Shown here: positions 1-6,349 of the stretch, piece after piece | How positions within the stretch are numbered: position 1 is the first letter of the stretch | Layout of the letters: each line of letters begins with the position of its first letter | Source: a virus | DNA: 21,097 nt | Reading direction: 5' to 3' (one strand) | Virus record (IMG/VR): IMGVR_UViG_3300037508_000325 | Span: 1-21,097 of that record | Position numbers and translations under genes: made by a program | Notes under the pieces: model-generated | Databases searched by the model: none | What the model was told of the DNA's origin: nothing | What the model saw: only the letters and a program-made list of their open reading frames with translations

Positions 1-729
1 CCATATTTTTCTGTAGTTGCCACGGTGATAAAAATGATGAAGTATCGTTACGCTTGGGGAATAAATATCCCAGCCTCTTGTCCAAGCCCTCATGGCAAAA
101 CATATTTCTTCTCCAAAGAATGATATCTCTGGATCATATGGAACTTCTTCTACTATGCTTCCAAGTGTAAAAACAAAACCAGCAAGAATTGTACTAGAGA
201 CTTCTGGGTAAAACTTTTTTTTGTCAGACAGTTCAACTCTTTTTGCTGTCCATTCGTTTCTTTTGTTTAAACTTGGCACCTGTTTGGTTGCATAGGGTGG
301 CTTGTCTTTATCTTTTGTGATATAACTAATAACATTATTACTTTCAACATAGAATCCTGGTGGAAAATGAGATAATATTATGTTCTTATTCTTAGCAATT
401 TCTTGAGCCTTTTGTAATTGATTGATGCACATTACATCCCAGTTTTTTTCAAAGATTGTATGAGAGTCAATCTGAAGATAATAGTCTTGCCCAGAATAAA
501 GAGTCATTGCTTTTGCCCTTGCAAAGCCTGCACCCTTTGCTTCTCTTGGATGCATAATAATCGTGTTAGCATTTTTTAACCAAGATAAATCTGGAACTTC
601 CTTATCAAAGTCTTGTATCACTAAGCCAAAATGTATTTCATTTGGTCTTGAAGCATTGTCAATAGCAGACTTAATAGTTCTAACTAACTCAGGATCACGA
701 TAACTTGCTATTGAAACAAAGATGCTCAT
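1..729 (-). CDS. GlcNAc-type glycosyltransferase, C-terminus cut by window edge
   Basis: This open frame starts with ATG at 729 and runs off the left edge, giving 243 residues without a stop. The N-terminus MSIFVSIASYRDPEL, the stretch EAKGAGFARAKA (about residues 63-74) and the DYYLQIDSHTIF block (about 82-93, with a D-x-H metal/sugar-nucleotide motif at 88-90) match the GlcNAc glycosyltransferase family related to Skp1 GlcNAc-transferase (Pfam GlcNAc). Such enzymes move a sugar from a nucleotide sugar to an acceptor. In phages they are thought to decorate DNA, virion proteins or host envelope; the acceptor here is unknown. The start overlaps the stop of the upstream gene as ATGA, which indicates translational coupling. 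The family call is from recognised motifs and the role is inference. Confidence 0.8.
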   Translation of the reverse strand, partial: MSIFVSIASYRDPELVRTIKSAIDNASRPNEIHFGLVIQDFDKEVPDLSWLKNANTIIMHPREAKGAGFARAKAMTLYSGQDYYLQIDSHTIFEKNWDVMCINQLQKAQEIAKNKNIILSHFPPGFYVESNNVISYITKDKDKPPYATKQVPSLNKRNEWTAKRVELSDKKKFYPEVSSTILAGFVFTLGSIVEEVPYDPEISFFGEEICFAMRAWTRGWDIYSPSVTILHHFYHRGNYRKIW

Positions 730-1205
730 CTTTCCTCGTGAGTGACCCAGTAGTATTTACATGTAGCACAGCATGGATGATTATAAAGACTGTGTTTTGC
801 ATATCCAAACTTTGCATAATGCAGAGGATCTTTATCAAATAAGTTTGCTTTATGAGTAGTAGTTAACCTCATAACTTTGATTGTGTCATCCCAAAAAGAA
901 GGCTTGACCTCTCCCCATTGATTCCAGCACACATCTTTTAGTCTATTAAGGTTGGCTTCGTTGTTTTCTGTACGAATACCCCGCAATTGTGCTTCACGAA
1001 TCATTGCCTGAACATATTGCCATAAGCCACGCTCATAGCCTTTCCACATGAGAACGGCAGGATGATTGCGCCATCCCCCTGTAGGAGATTTGCCAGACAA
1101 CACATTAAGAATCTGATAACACTCTAGTATTTGTTTATTAAGTCGCTTGTTGTCAAGCCAACGTGCTGTTGTTACAGCATTTGTAGATGGTAAGAATGTT
1201 TGCAT
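726..1205 (-). CDS. Pyrimidine dimer DNA glycosylase-like protein
   Basis: This 159-residue protein begins MQTFLPSTNAVTTARWLD, followed by NKRLNKQ and GWRNHPAVLMWKGYE (about 43-57). It resembles the Pyr_excise family, which includes T4 endonuclease V (DenV), the enzyme that cuts UV-induced cyclobutane dimers. The later HKANLF-DKDPLHYAKF segment and the YYW near the C-terminus also fit the bacterial and phage members of this family. A UV repair enzyme would suit a phage of sunlit surface water. The ATG overlaps the preceding stop by one base (TAATG). The catalytic residues of DenV cannot be aligned with certainty by eye, so enzyme activity is inferred. Confidence 0.75.
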   Translation of the reverse strand: MQTFLPSTNAVTTARWLDNKRLNKQILECYQILNVLSGKSPTGGWRNHPAVLMWKGYERGLWQYVQAMIREAQLRGIRTENNEANLNRLKDVCWNQWGEVKPSFWDDTIKVMRLTTTHKANLFDKDPLHYAKFGYAKHSLYNHPCCATCKYYWVTHEER

Positions 1206-1435
1206 TATTTTAATGGCTCCCTAGTTACTAGCACAATTGCACCTTCCATTTCTAACGCTTTTTTGACCATGGCTACATATTTAACTGCACTAAGTTTTTC
1301 ATCGTGTGTCATATTTATAAATGATCTCTCATTTAATTTTATCGTAAGAAACGATTCATTGTCAATAAGATCAACACCAAAATTTTTGGGTGCAGATATA
1401 GAATGAAAAGCCCTACGCATATTATTTGTATACAC
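1205..1435 (-). CDS. Hypothetical small protein (76 aa)
   Basis: I do not recognise this protein. I chose the GTG at 1435 because GGAG lies five bases upstream, overlapping the last codons of the WhiB gene (stop at 1438). A longer reading from TTG at 1474 would overlap WhiB by 37 bases and lacks a good ribosome site; an ATG at 1420 is a weaker alternative. The protein is a mixed alpha/beta type, with SFLTIKLNERSF in the middle, a helical stretch EKLSAVKYVAMVKKALE, and a C-terminal strand AIVLVTRE. It sits between WhiB and the DNA glycosylase-like gene in one tight transcription unit. It could be a small regulatory protein, but nothing proves that. Confidence 0.6.
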   Translation of the reverse strand: MYTNNMRRAFHSISAPKNFGVDLIDNESFLTIKLNERSFINMTHDEKLSAVKYVAMVKKALEMEGAIVLVTREPLK

Positions 1436-1437
1436 AA

Positions 1438-1719
1438 CTACTCCATTGTTAGTGCTTGCCAAGTATAAGACCAATCTTTTTTAGTCTTATGATTATTGAA
1501 CTCTTTAGATATTTCTCCGCCTTCTAAATAAATACCGCCCCAAACGCCCCACTCTTTACCAGATACCCCTACTGCAAAGCAGGTTTTTGATACTGGACAT
1601 GTCCTACAAAGAGCATCTACAAATTCTCTTGATTCTAAATTCTCTTCATAGTTATCAAAAAATATATTTGTGTCAGATCCAAGGCATTCAGCATTATCTT
1701 TCCATAAATGCTGTTTCAT
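1438..1719 (-). CDS. WhiB-like Fe-S transcriptional regulator
   Basis: This 93-residue protein has the four WhiB cysteines: C12, then C38-x2-C41-x5-C47 (LCRTCPVSKTC), followed by GVWGG at 58-62. In the Wbl family these residues bind a [4Fe-4S] cluster, and the protein usually acts with the principal sigma factor. WhiB proteins are confined to Actinobacteria and their phages, which makes this the best host marker in the window. Phage WhiB of mycobacteriophage TM4 represses host whiB2 and promotes superinfection exclusion; a similar role here is inference. The start follows the stop of the previous gene by three bases, with AAGGGA upstream. The C-terminal basic tail is short and poorly conserved, and target promoters are unknown. 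Confidence 0.92.
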   Translation of the reverse strand: MKQHLWKDNAECLGSDTNIFFDNYEENLESREFVDALCRTCPVSKTCFAVGVSGKEWGVWGGIYLEGGEISKEFNNHKTKKDWSYTWQALTME

Positions 1720-1722
1720 GGC

Positions 1723-1932
1723 TCATCCCTTATACTTGTTCGGAATGTCCCATCCATTGCGAGTAACTGTGTAAATGCGCTGAACATACCAGACTCCATT
1801 TACCCTAACCCCATTGACGGCAGTGCGACCTGCTTCAGAACGTTTACGATCTGCTACATCCCAACCAACCCAATAAAGGTTGTTGTTGCGAGTAACGATC
1901 TTTTCCATTCTTTCTAAACTATTTACAATCAT
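1723..1932 (-). CDS. Hypothetical small basic protein (69 aa)
   Basis: I do not recognise a family. The start is firm: AGGAG sits seven bases before ATG at 1932. The sequence is basic and aromatic, with NNNLYWVGWDVADRKRSE near the N-terminus and WYVQRIYTVTRNGW near the C-terminus, which suggests a compact beta-rich fold. It may bind nucleic acid, but no motif shows this. It lies between the SLOG-like gene and WhiB with gaps of only a few bases, so all three are probably translated from one mRNA. Confidence 0.65.
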   Translation of the reverse strand: MIVNSLERMEKIVTRNNNLYWVGWDVADRKRSEAGRTAVNGVRVNGVWYVQRIYTVTRNGWDIPNKYKG

Positions 1933-1940
1933 TATTTCTC

Positions 1941-2291
1941 CTAATACCTAAAGATTCCTACTTCAATATTTTTTAGTTCTGCTTCAGCAACTAACTTAGA
2001 TACAGCCTGCTTTGGCTTACTTAAAAATGCAAAGTAGTTTACGTGCTCCATGTTTTCACTAACCCAAGAAGGTGGTACTTTGTAGTTCTTTATCTTCATT
2101 CCACGAGCCTTCATTCCACGCTCTGAGAGATTACAAAATTCTAAAACCATAGAATTGATTTTTGCTGGACCAGCAGAGTAAATACAAAACTCTGTATCAT
2201 CCTTGCTCATGCCAGATAGGGCAACACCCATAGCACGAATGAATACGTTGTAATCACTAAAGTCATTCGTTCCCTGAACTACCACTATCAT
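1941..2291 (-). CDS. Putative SLOG/YspA-like Rossmannoid protein
   Basis: The 116-residue protein starts with a strand and turn, MIVVVQGTNDFSDYNVF, then a helix, then EFCIYSAGPAKINSMVLEFC (about 35-54), then KIKNYKVPPSWV (about 66-77). This order resembles the cpYpsA/YspA branch of the SLOG superfamily, where a short N-terminal strand with G-x-x-D and a second strand ending in a Gly-rich turn bind a nucleotide-like ligand. The usual GGA-x-GxD motif is replaced by SAGPAKIN, so ligand binding is uncertain. The ATG follows GGGGGA by a normal distance and the gene overlaps the preceding one by 29 bases. The family assignment is inference; it could be an unrelated Rossmann-like fold. Confidence 0.5.
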   Translation of the reverse strand: MIVVVQGTNDFSDYNVFIRAMGVALSGMSKDDTEFCIYSAGPAKINSMVLEFCNLSERGMKARGMKIKNYKVPPSWVSENMEHVNYFAFLSKPKQAVSKLVAEAELKNIEVGIFRY

Positions 2292-2682
2292 TGTTTTTCC
2301 CCCTACCTAAATTATCCAATATAAAGAGCATTTTGTCAAGTTCTTTCTTTGGCATATTTTCTATGTCTACAGGCACAGCCGTCTCTTCAATAATGTTTCC
2401 ATTTTTTGTTTTGGCGGTATAAAAAATACTATCTTTTACCCAATAAGCATTATCATCTAATACAATAATCTTAATCATATGCTTCTCAGTGTGTTTTCTA
2501 GACTGTGACATTACTGGCAGTCTTTCAAACAACTTCTTAGGAATATAGTCTTTTATGATTTCATGTATAGAACTCTGACTATATCTCATTTTTGCTAAAG
2601 ATCTTTTTTTATGTGCCCTATTAAATTTTAATACAATAAAAACAAATGCCAATGCTAAAACTGTAGCAAAAACATTTTCCAT
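2263..2682 (-). CDS. Single-pass membrane protein, unknown function
   Basis: This 139-residue protein opens with a hydrophobic helix (about residues 3-19, VFATVLALAFVFIVLKF) followed at once by a basic stretch NRAHKKRSLAK, so the bulk is expected in the cytoplasm. The middle has MIKIIVLDDNAYWVKDSIFYTAKTKNG (written here in part as a beta-rich segment, about 69-95) and the end is hydrophilic with Asn, Ser and Gly. I know of no function. GTAGGA precedes the ATG at 2682, close behind the stop of the 56-residue gene. Possible roles include host membrane modification or superinfection exclusion, but this is only suggested by the anchor. Confidence 0.65.
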   Translation of the reverse strand: MENVFATVLALAFVFIVLKFNRAHKKRSLAKMRYSQSSIHEIIKDYIPKKLFERLPVMSQSRKHTEKHMIKIIVLDDNAYWVKDSIFYTAKTKNGNIIEETAVPVDIENMPKKELDKMLFILDNLGRGKNNDSGSSGNE

Positions 2683-2691
2683 TATGTCCTA

Positions 2692-2862
2692 CTATTCAGA
2701 TTTTAATTTTGTTGTTTTGATTGCTGGAACTGGTGCAGCCTGATTAATAACTAATTTGTTTAACTTCAATTGAAGTTGTAAAACTTGAAATTCTAAATCA
2801 GATGCCTTTTGTTTATAGAAGTTAACTAATTGTTTAACTTCATCAATACCCAAGTCTTCCAT
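2692..2862 (-). CDS. Small coiled-coil protein (56 aa)
   Basis: This short frame reads MEDLGIDEVKQLVNFYK and continues through a leucine-rich helix (LEFQVLQLQLKLNKLVI, about 23-39) to a Pro/Ala and Lys tail ending in KLKSE. The heptad-like leucines predict a coiled coil and probably oligomers. The ATG at 2862 lies three bases after the stop of the 136-residue gene, whose last codons AGG GGG TAG supply a purine-rich ribosome site. The ORF, its ribosome site and its fit between two genes without overlap support reality. Function is unknown; chaperone or scaffold-like roles are possible. Confidence 0.65.
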   Translation of the reverse strand: MEDLGIDEVKQLVNFYKQKASDLEFQVLQLQLKLNKLVINQAAPVPAIKTTKLKSE

Positions 2863-2865
2863 TCC

Positions 2866-3276
2866 CTACCCCCTTTTTGTACTAAATGCAGAACCTTCCC
2901 AGGTCTTTTCCGCTTTGCGCTTTTCACGCTCTACGATTGCACGAGACCAAGAAAATCCTGCGTCTCCGCCCCAAGCCTCCCACATAATCCTACCATTTGA
3001 AGGATTACTATTATTATAGAAGTCTTTTCCCTTTTTGTCAACTTCATGACGAGAAAAGAAAGAAAACATTCTTTTTACAGTAGAAAGTGACATTGATCTA
3101 CCAGCAACAATATCTGTAGCACGACCCCAACCAACTGGAGTCCCCGCACCCTTTGCCTTGCCTTCTTCTTTCCAACGAAGAGCACGTCGTGCTGCTGCCT
3201 TCATGCCAGATGTAGGCGTGTATGTTTCTGATTTATGAACATCCGATGGCTGAACTACTTTTGTTCTACTTTCCAT
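2866..3276 (-). CDS. Conserved phage protein of the ARRAL/FFSRHEVDK type
   Basis: This 136-residue protein carries a domain that I recognise from many tailed phages: AAARRALRWKEEG, then GTPVGWGRATDIVAGRSMS, then VKRMFSFFSRHEVDKKGK, and finally RIMWEAWGGDAGFSWSR. In those phages the domain often lies near head-maturation protease or portal genes, or is fused to them; its biochemical role is not established. I chose ATG 3276 because GGGGAG lies seven bases upstream; the longer frame from TTG 3300 has no such site. The start overlaps the end of the 45-residue gene by 11 bases. A structural or morphogenesis role is inference from the neighbourhood of the 470-residue protein. Confidence 0.75.
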   Translation of the reverse strand: MESRTKVVQPSDVHKSETYTPTSGMKAAARRALRWKEEGKAKGAGTPVGWGRATDIVAGRSMSLSTVKRMFSFFSRHEVDKKGKDFYNNSNPSNGRIMWEAWGGDAGFSWSRAIVEREKRKAEKTWEGSAFSTKRG

Positions 3277-3403
3277 CTTTTTTCTCCCCATATTTTCCAA
3301 GAACTGCTTTTAAAGTTCCATCTTTACGAAGTCTAACAATCATTCCGTCTTTAATTTGCACGGTATTGAAACCATCATGTCTTTTAAATTTTCCAGATGA
3401 CAT
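3266..3403 (-). CDS. Small basic protein (45 aa)
   Basis: The frame starts with ATG at 3403, overlapping the stop of the 470-residue gene as TAATG, and ends inside the start region of the 136-residue gene. It reads MSSGKFKRHDGFNTVQIKDG and continues with MIVRLRKDGTLKAVLGKYGEKKDGK as a short beta-rich, Lys-rich chain. There is no separate strong ribosome site, so it is probably translated by coupling. Two-sided overlap with real genes and the lack of any other gene in the gap support it. The function is unknown. Confidence 0.6.
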   Translation of the reverse strand: MSSGKFKRHDGFNTVQIKDGMIVRLRKDGTLKAVLGKYGEKKDGK

Positions 3404-4815
3404 TATCTTTTAAACGGATTAAAATCAAAAGCAGATCCGCCCCATCCATTGTTATCTTTTTCTATTTTTTGTGAATCAGAAAATAAACTTCTAACCCTAA
3501 CAGGCTTATCAACCTCTTTAGCAAATTCTTCAAACATAGACTTCTTTGTTGATCTTGGATGTCCTTTTGGAAATAGATCTAAGTCAAATGGTTTTCTTGG
3601 GAACTTTCCACGCAGACCAGCCATAAAGGCATTGACTCTTCCCATAGCCCATTGTTCTGCACTTGCAACACTTCCACGAACAGAAGATGGGTTAGTTCTA
3701 TATGCACCAATCCCACGATTATAGACCTGTCTTAAAGCTCCAACTGTAATTTTTTTGTCGCCTTCTTTATTTTTATTATAAGCATCTGCCAACTCTTGTA
3801 ATCTTGCTGACGAAACTTTTTCCATTTCATCGTCCATATTATACATTTTTTCATTATCTATTGGTTCTGAAGAAACTCTTAAAGAACTAAATGGTTTAAC
3901 AACTCTTCTATCAGTTCTTGTTCTTTTTCCGCTTTCGTTGGTAGCATATACCCTTACAACTGCCACTGGATTATCAGAAGACGCTTCAACGCTTTCATTT
4001 GTTCCAGGAAGTTTTACTGTGCCAGATCTTTCTACTCTTTCTACAACACCATGGGCTGACTCTGTTTTATCTGGTGGCTTTGGAACTGCAAATGTAACAT
4101 GATCTCCAACAGAAACATTTTCTGCCTTACCTAATTCTTGATTTACCATTCTTCTACGTGCTTCTTCAATCTCTTTATCTTCTTCTTTCATTTGTCTTTC
4201 AGAATTTGCATCTTGATATGGTGCATTTGCAAGAGTGCCTTTTGATACTGGAACACAATTAGGAACCATTCTTCCATCTTTTTCTTTCATTCCTCGTTGC
4301 TCATAGCCAACCCAACAAGCCTTAGTCATGTTGTCCCACTTATCTTCATCTTGATTTTCTGAATGATAAGATTTCATTGTTTCTTCTGCGTCCATTTGAT
4401 GCTCCTCAATATCTATTTTTTGTGCATCTGCATACATCATACCAATGCTATATGCAGTTGGCTCCCATTCGCCATCTTCTTCTTCATAAATTCTTACAGA
4501 CATAGCAGGATTCTCTGGTGGCATGGAAACAAGAGCATACTCAGATCCAGGAGTTCCAAGAGTTCCACCCTCAGTCATTATATGTTCAATCATTCCATGA
4601 ACAAGACCTTCTGTTGTAGTTCCCATAACAAAGTCACCCTCTTTAAGAGTGTGCATGTTCTTGCCTATATTGCCCTCAGACTGGTTTATGGCGTAGATCT
4701 GTGCTGCTGCCTGTGTACGAGTCTCGTGACAGCCCATAACCTCATTGGTGCCCACCTTTAAAGCAGGGTAACCAGAACAACCGTATGAACCTTTAGCACC
4801 TACACGATATGGCAT
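3403..4815 (-). CDS. Multidomain phage protein, probably structural/morphogenesis
   Basis: The 470-residue protein has a conserved N-terminal module (MPYRVGAKGSYGCSGYPALK, then GCHETRTQAAAQIYAIN) that I know from phage proteins and from proteins next to head protease genes. Two short beta-rich segments follow: about 53-115 (LKEGDFVMGTTTEG...YALVSM) and about 236-300 (VSVGDHVTFAVP...VAVVRVYAT), which look like repeated small barrel units. Near 160-192 is a WVGYEQRGMKEKDGRMVPNC motif. The C-terminal part (about 355-430, ITVGALRQVYNRGIGAY, WAMGRVNAF) resembles a phage domain of unknown function that I would compare with DUF5824. The ATG at 4815 has no Shine-Dalgarno site; TATAAT ends seven bases upstream, so the mRNA may be leaderless. 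Confidence 0.75.
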   Translation of the reverse strand: MPYRVGAKGSYGCSGYPALKVGTNEVMGCHETRTQAAAQIYAINQSEGNIGKNMHTLKEGDFVMGTTTEGLVHGMIEHIMTEGGTLGTPGSEYALVSMPPENPAMSVRIYEEEDGEWEPTAYSIGMMYADAQKIDIEEHQMDAEETMKSYHSENQDEDKWDNMTKACWVGYEQRGMKEKDGRMVPNCVPVSKGTLANAPYQDANSERQMKEEDKEIEEARRRMVNQELGKAENVSVGDHVTFAVPKPPDKTESAHGVVERVERSGTVKLPGTNESVEASSDNPVAVVRVYATNESGKRTRTDRRVVKPFSSLRVSSEPIDNEKMYNMDDEMEKVSSARLQELADAYNKNKEGDKKITVGALRQVYNRGIGAYRTNPSSVRGSVASAEQWAMGRVNAFMAGLRGKFPRKPFDLDLFPKGHPRSTKKSMFEEFAKEVDKPVRVRSLFSDSQKIEKDNNGWGGSAFDFNPFKR

Positions 4816-4834
4816 ACTCTGATTATATCAGAGT
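4816..4834 (-). repeat. Perfect 8-bp palindrome around a -10 box, directly before the 470-aa gene
   Basis: Minus strand ACTCTGAT-ATA-ATCAGAGT, with a three-base loop, ends one base before the ATG at 4815. It includes the TGA stop of the upstream 127-residue gene and a TGATATAAT extended -10 box. It may be an operator dyad on the promoter, or an mRNA hairpin in readthrough transcripts. There is no following T run, so it is not an intrinsic terminator. Confidence 0.7.
4822..4830 (-). promoter_or_regulatory. Extended -10 promoter, leaderless start for the 470-aa gene
   Basis: Minus strand TGATATAAT, with TATAAT at 4827-4822, followed by six bases and ATG. The predicted transcription start is the A of the ATG. 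No TTGACA-like box is seen at 17 bases, but the TG of an extended -10 is present. Confidence 0.6.
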
Positions 4835-5211
4835 TCTTGGCTTTTAAGCAGCCTCTTTATTTCCTCTATAGACCATTGATCCTCTTTAGAAAGTTTATAT
4901 ATCTCTTCTGAATCAAATGCTTTTGATGCAAGTCTAACAATAGGGGTATCAGACATAAGATCTATATCAAGAAATCCCTTTTCCCATAGCCCCATAAGTT
5001 TATTATTAACATCATTAAGATGTTCATGATATAGTTCTGGCATTATTTCTTGAATCTTGGGGGTAAATGTGTATAAAAACTCCCCAGTAGTTTTATCTAA
5101 GCCAGATACCTGCAAACCACCATTTAAAAGTAAATAGTCAATTGCTGTTTGCTCATCAGGAATTCTGTCTTTATTTTCTGGATCAAATATCATTTTAAAT
5201 ATTTTCCTCAT
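4828..5211 (-). CDS. Hypothetical protein (127 aa)
   Basis: I do not recognise the family. The protein starts MRKIFKMIFDPENKDRIPDE, then TAIDYLLLNGGLQVSGLD, and has a charged C-terminal helix pair (SKEDQWSIEEIKRLLKSQEL). Its size and alpha-rich look would fit a winged-helix or adaptor protein, but no motif decides this. The ATG at 5211 lies inside the end of the thioredoxin gene (17-base overlap) behind a distant GAGGAG; an internal ATG at residue 7 is a possible alternative. It is the last gene of the SNase-thioredoxin unit. Confidence 0.65.
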   Translation of the reverse strand: MRKIFKMIFDPENKDRIPDEQTAIDYLLLNGGLQVSGLDKTTGEFLYTFTPKIQEIMPELYHEHLNDVNNKLMGLWEKGFLDIDLMSDTPIVRLASKAFDSEEIYKLSKEDQWSIEEIKRLLKSQEL

Positions 5212-5461
5212 AGCTAATAAACTCCTCTAGTTGCTCTCTTGTTTGTGAACCAATTATTCTTTTTACTTCTATACCGTTTTCAAATAAAATAAAGGTTGGA
5301 ACAGACTGAACTGTAAATGTTTTTGTTAAATCAGGATTATCATCTACATCTATAATTTGAAAACCAGCAGTGGTCTGTTCATGATTTAATTCTTCAACAA
5401 TTGGGCGTGTCTTTCTACAAGGCTGACACCAGTCAGCGGTAAAGTAGTAAACTGTTTTCAT
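5195..5461 (-). CDS. Thioredoxin-like protein
   Basis: This 88-residue protein has the redox site W11-C12-Q-P-C15 after the strand KTVYYFTAD, the core strand FQIIDVDDN, and the cis-proline P55 in QSVPTFILF, followed by IGSQTREQLEEFI. The thioredoxin fold is complete but short, lacking the first strand and helix of E. coli thioredoxin. It would reduce disulfides in the cytoplasm using a host or phage reductase. In T7 the host thioredoxin is the polymerase processivity factor, and phage thioredoxins also feed ribonucleotide reductase; neither partner is visible here. It overlaps the nuclease gene by four bases (ATGA). Confidence 0.93.
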   Translation of the reverse strand: MKTVYYFTADWCQPCRKTRPIVEELNHEQTTAGFQIIDVDDNPDLTKTFTVQSVPTFILFENGIEVKRIIGSQTREQLEEFISYEENI

Positions 5462-5865
5462 TTTCCAGATTTTTTTCTTTGTGCTGCTAATGCCGAAAAG
5501 TCTTTAATCTTGGTTTCTCCCATATATCCCCAAGCATATCCATCATTAATCATCATGTCATTAAGAGATACTGTGTCTCCATTTATATAGACCCACCCCA
5601 AAATGCGACCATACTTTTCAGAAGAGTCCATCTTTTCAGTTTTAATTACAACAGACTTGGCATCTTTCAGTTGTTTCTTTAAATATTCTTTTGACTCAAT
5701 ACCTAAACTTTTTTCAAAGTTATCTCTAGTACGAGACTCTGGGGTATCTATTCCAGCCATACGAACACGCTGCTCAAAAAGAATATTAAAACCAAGATCA
5801 ATTACAACGTCAATGGTGTCCCCATCAACAACTTTTTTAACATCTCTTACATAATACTGGTACAT
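5458..5865 (-). CDS. Staphylococcal-nuclease-like (thermonuclease) protein
   Basis: The 135-residue protein carries the SNase motif VVDGDTIDVVIDLG (12-25) and VRMAGIDTPES (34-44), then EKYGRILGWVYI (83-94). By coincidence of length, R35, D40, E43 and R87 fall on the classical SNase catalytic numbers, so the active site looks complete. SNases cut DNA and RNA with calcium. There is no signal peptide, so it would act in the cytoplasm, for example on host DNA. ATG 5865 overlaps the previous stop as TAATG, with GGGGAG a little upstream. Confidence 0.93.
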   Translation of the reverse strand: MYQYYVRDVKKVVDGDTIDVVIDLGFNILFEQRVRMAGIDTPESRTRDNFEKSLGIESKEYLKKQLKDAKSVVIKTEKMDSSEKYGRILGWVYINGDTVSLNDMMINDGYAWGYMGETKIKDFSALAAQRKKSGK

Positions 5866-6125
5866 TAATTGCTGCTCCCCATTAATCTGTTTTCTATTAA
5901 ACGATCACGCTCATCTACAACCTCTAACATAAAAGCCATCATCTTAGTATAAGCATCTGGATTATTCATAATCTTTTCATAGTGATGCCCACAGAACATC
6001 AGGTCGCCAGTAGATCCTTTTACCTGAACATATGCTTGTGCGTTGCAAGTATCGCACCTATCTAAAGCATTTAGAATGTACTCTTTTCCTTTTGCTTTTG
6101 GATGTTCTTGAATAATGTTTGTCAT
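5865..6125 (-). CDS. DUF7455-like small zinc-binding protein
   Basis: The core LDRCDTCNAQAYVQVKGSTG-DLMFCGHHYEKI resembles a small actinobacterial and phage family (which I would compare with DUF7455) with C-x2-C and CGHH as likely zinc ligands. The rest is a helical C-terminus with MMAFMLEVVDERDRL. I chose ATG 6125 (86 residues) and not the upstream ATG 6140, because TATAAT at 6137-6132 ends exactly six bases before it and the upstream ATG lies within that box. This implies a leaderless mRNA. In cells, homologues lie beside sigma-factor genes, but their role is unknown. Confidence 0.75.
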   Translation of the reverse strand: MTNIIQEHPKAKGKEYILNALDRCDTCNAQAYVQVKGSTGDLMFCGHHYEKIMNNPDAYTKMMAFMLEVVDERDRLIENRLMGSSN

Positions 6126-6131
6126 AGTTTG

Positions 6132-6137
6132 ATTATA
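6132..6137 (-). promoter_or_regulatory. -10 box, leaderless start at 6125
   Basis: Minus strand TATAAT, six bases, ATG. The box overlaps the end of the FmdB-type gene by location just after its stop. No good -35 box and no extended -10 TG at the right place were seen, so this is a weaker promoter call. Confidence 0.5.
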
Positions 6138-6140
6138 CAT

Positions 6141-6314
6141 CTACTTTCTGTTATCCGTTGAATAAAATCCAGAACCATTAAACACTACGCCCACAGAATT
6201 CCAGACTCTTGTCATGGACTCTCCACAACAAACTGGTTCTCTGTCTTCTCCAAACCCTCTCTCAAACTCAATTTGAGCAAAGCATTTGCTACACCTGTAG
6301 TCGTATTTAGGCAT
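6141..6314 (-). CDS. FmdB-type zinc ribbon protein
   Basis: This 57-residue frame begins MPKYDYRCSKCFAQIEFERG and continues with PVCCGESMTRVWNS and ends with FNGSGFYSTDNRK. It is a typical FmdB-family zinc ribbon: C8-x2-C11 and the C29-C30 pair hold zinc, and the GSGFYxTD tail is diagnostic. FmdB proteins are suspected transcription regulators but lack direct proof. The ATG at 6314 is preceded by TTGACA, 17 bases, TATACT, six bases, so transcription very likely starts on the ATG itself. The gap to the downstream gene is 15 bases. Confidence 0.88.
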   Translation of the reverse strand: MPKYDYRCSKCFAQIEFERGFGEDREPVCCGESMTRVWNSVGVVFNGSGFYSTDNRK

Positions 6315-6320
6315 AAATTA

Positions 6321-6349
6321 AGTATACCCTAAGCAATTCTATTTGTCAA
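6321..6349 (-). promoter_or_regulatory. Consensus sigma-70-type promoter, leaderless, for FmdB-type gene
   Basis: Minus strand TTGACA (6349-6344), a 17-base spacer, and TATACT (6326-6321), followed by six bases and ATG at 6314. The -35 and spacer lie inside the end of the HNH gene. This is one of the two best leaderless promoters in the window. Confidence 0.85.

Noticed and set aside
1436-1474. TTG start at 1474 for the 76-residue protein
   Set aside because: It would overlap WhiB by 37 bases and lacks a ribosome site, whereas GTG 1435 has GGAG at the right distance.
3277-3300. TTG start at 3300 for the 136-residue protein
   Set aside because: ATG 3276 has GGGGAG seven bases upstream, and the longer form has no clear site.
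4363-4761. Plus-strand 132-residue frame
   Set aside because: It lies wholly opposite the 470-residue gene, is rich in Cys, His and Phe as is usual for antisense frames, and has no upstream signals.
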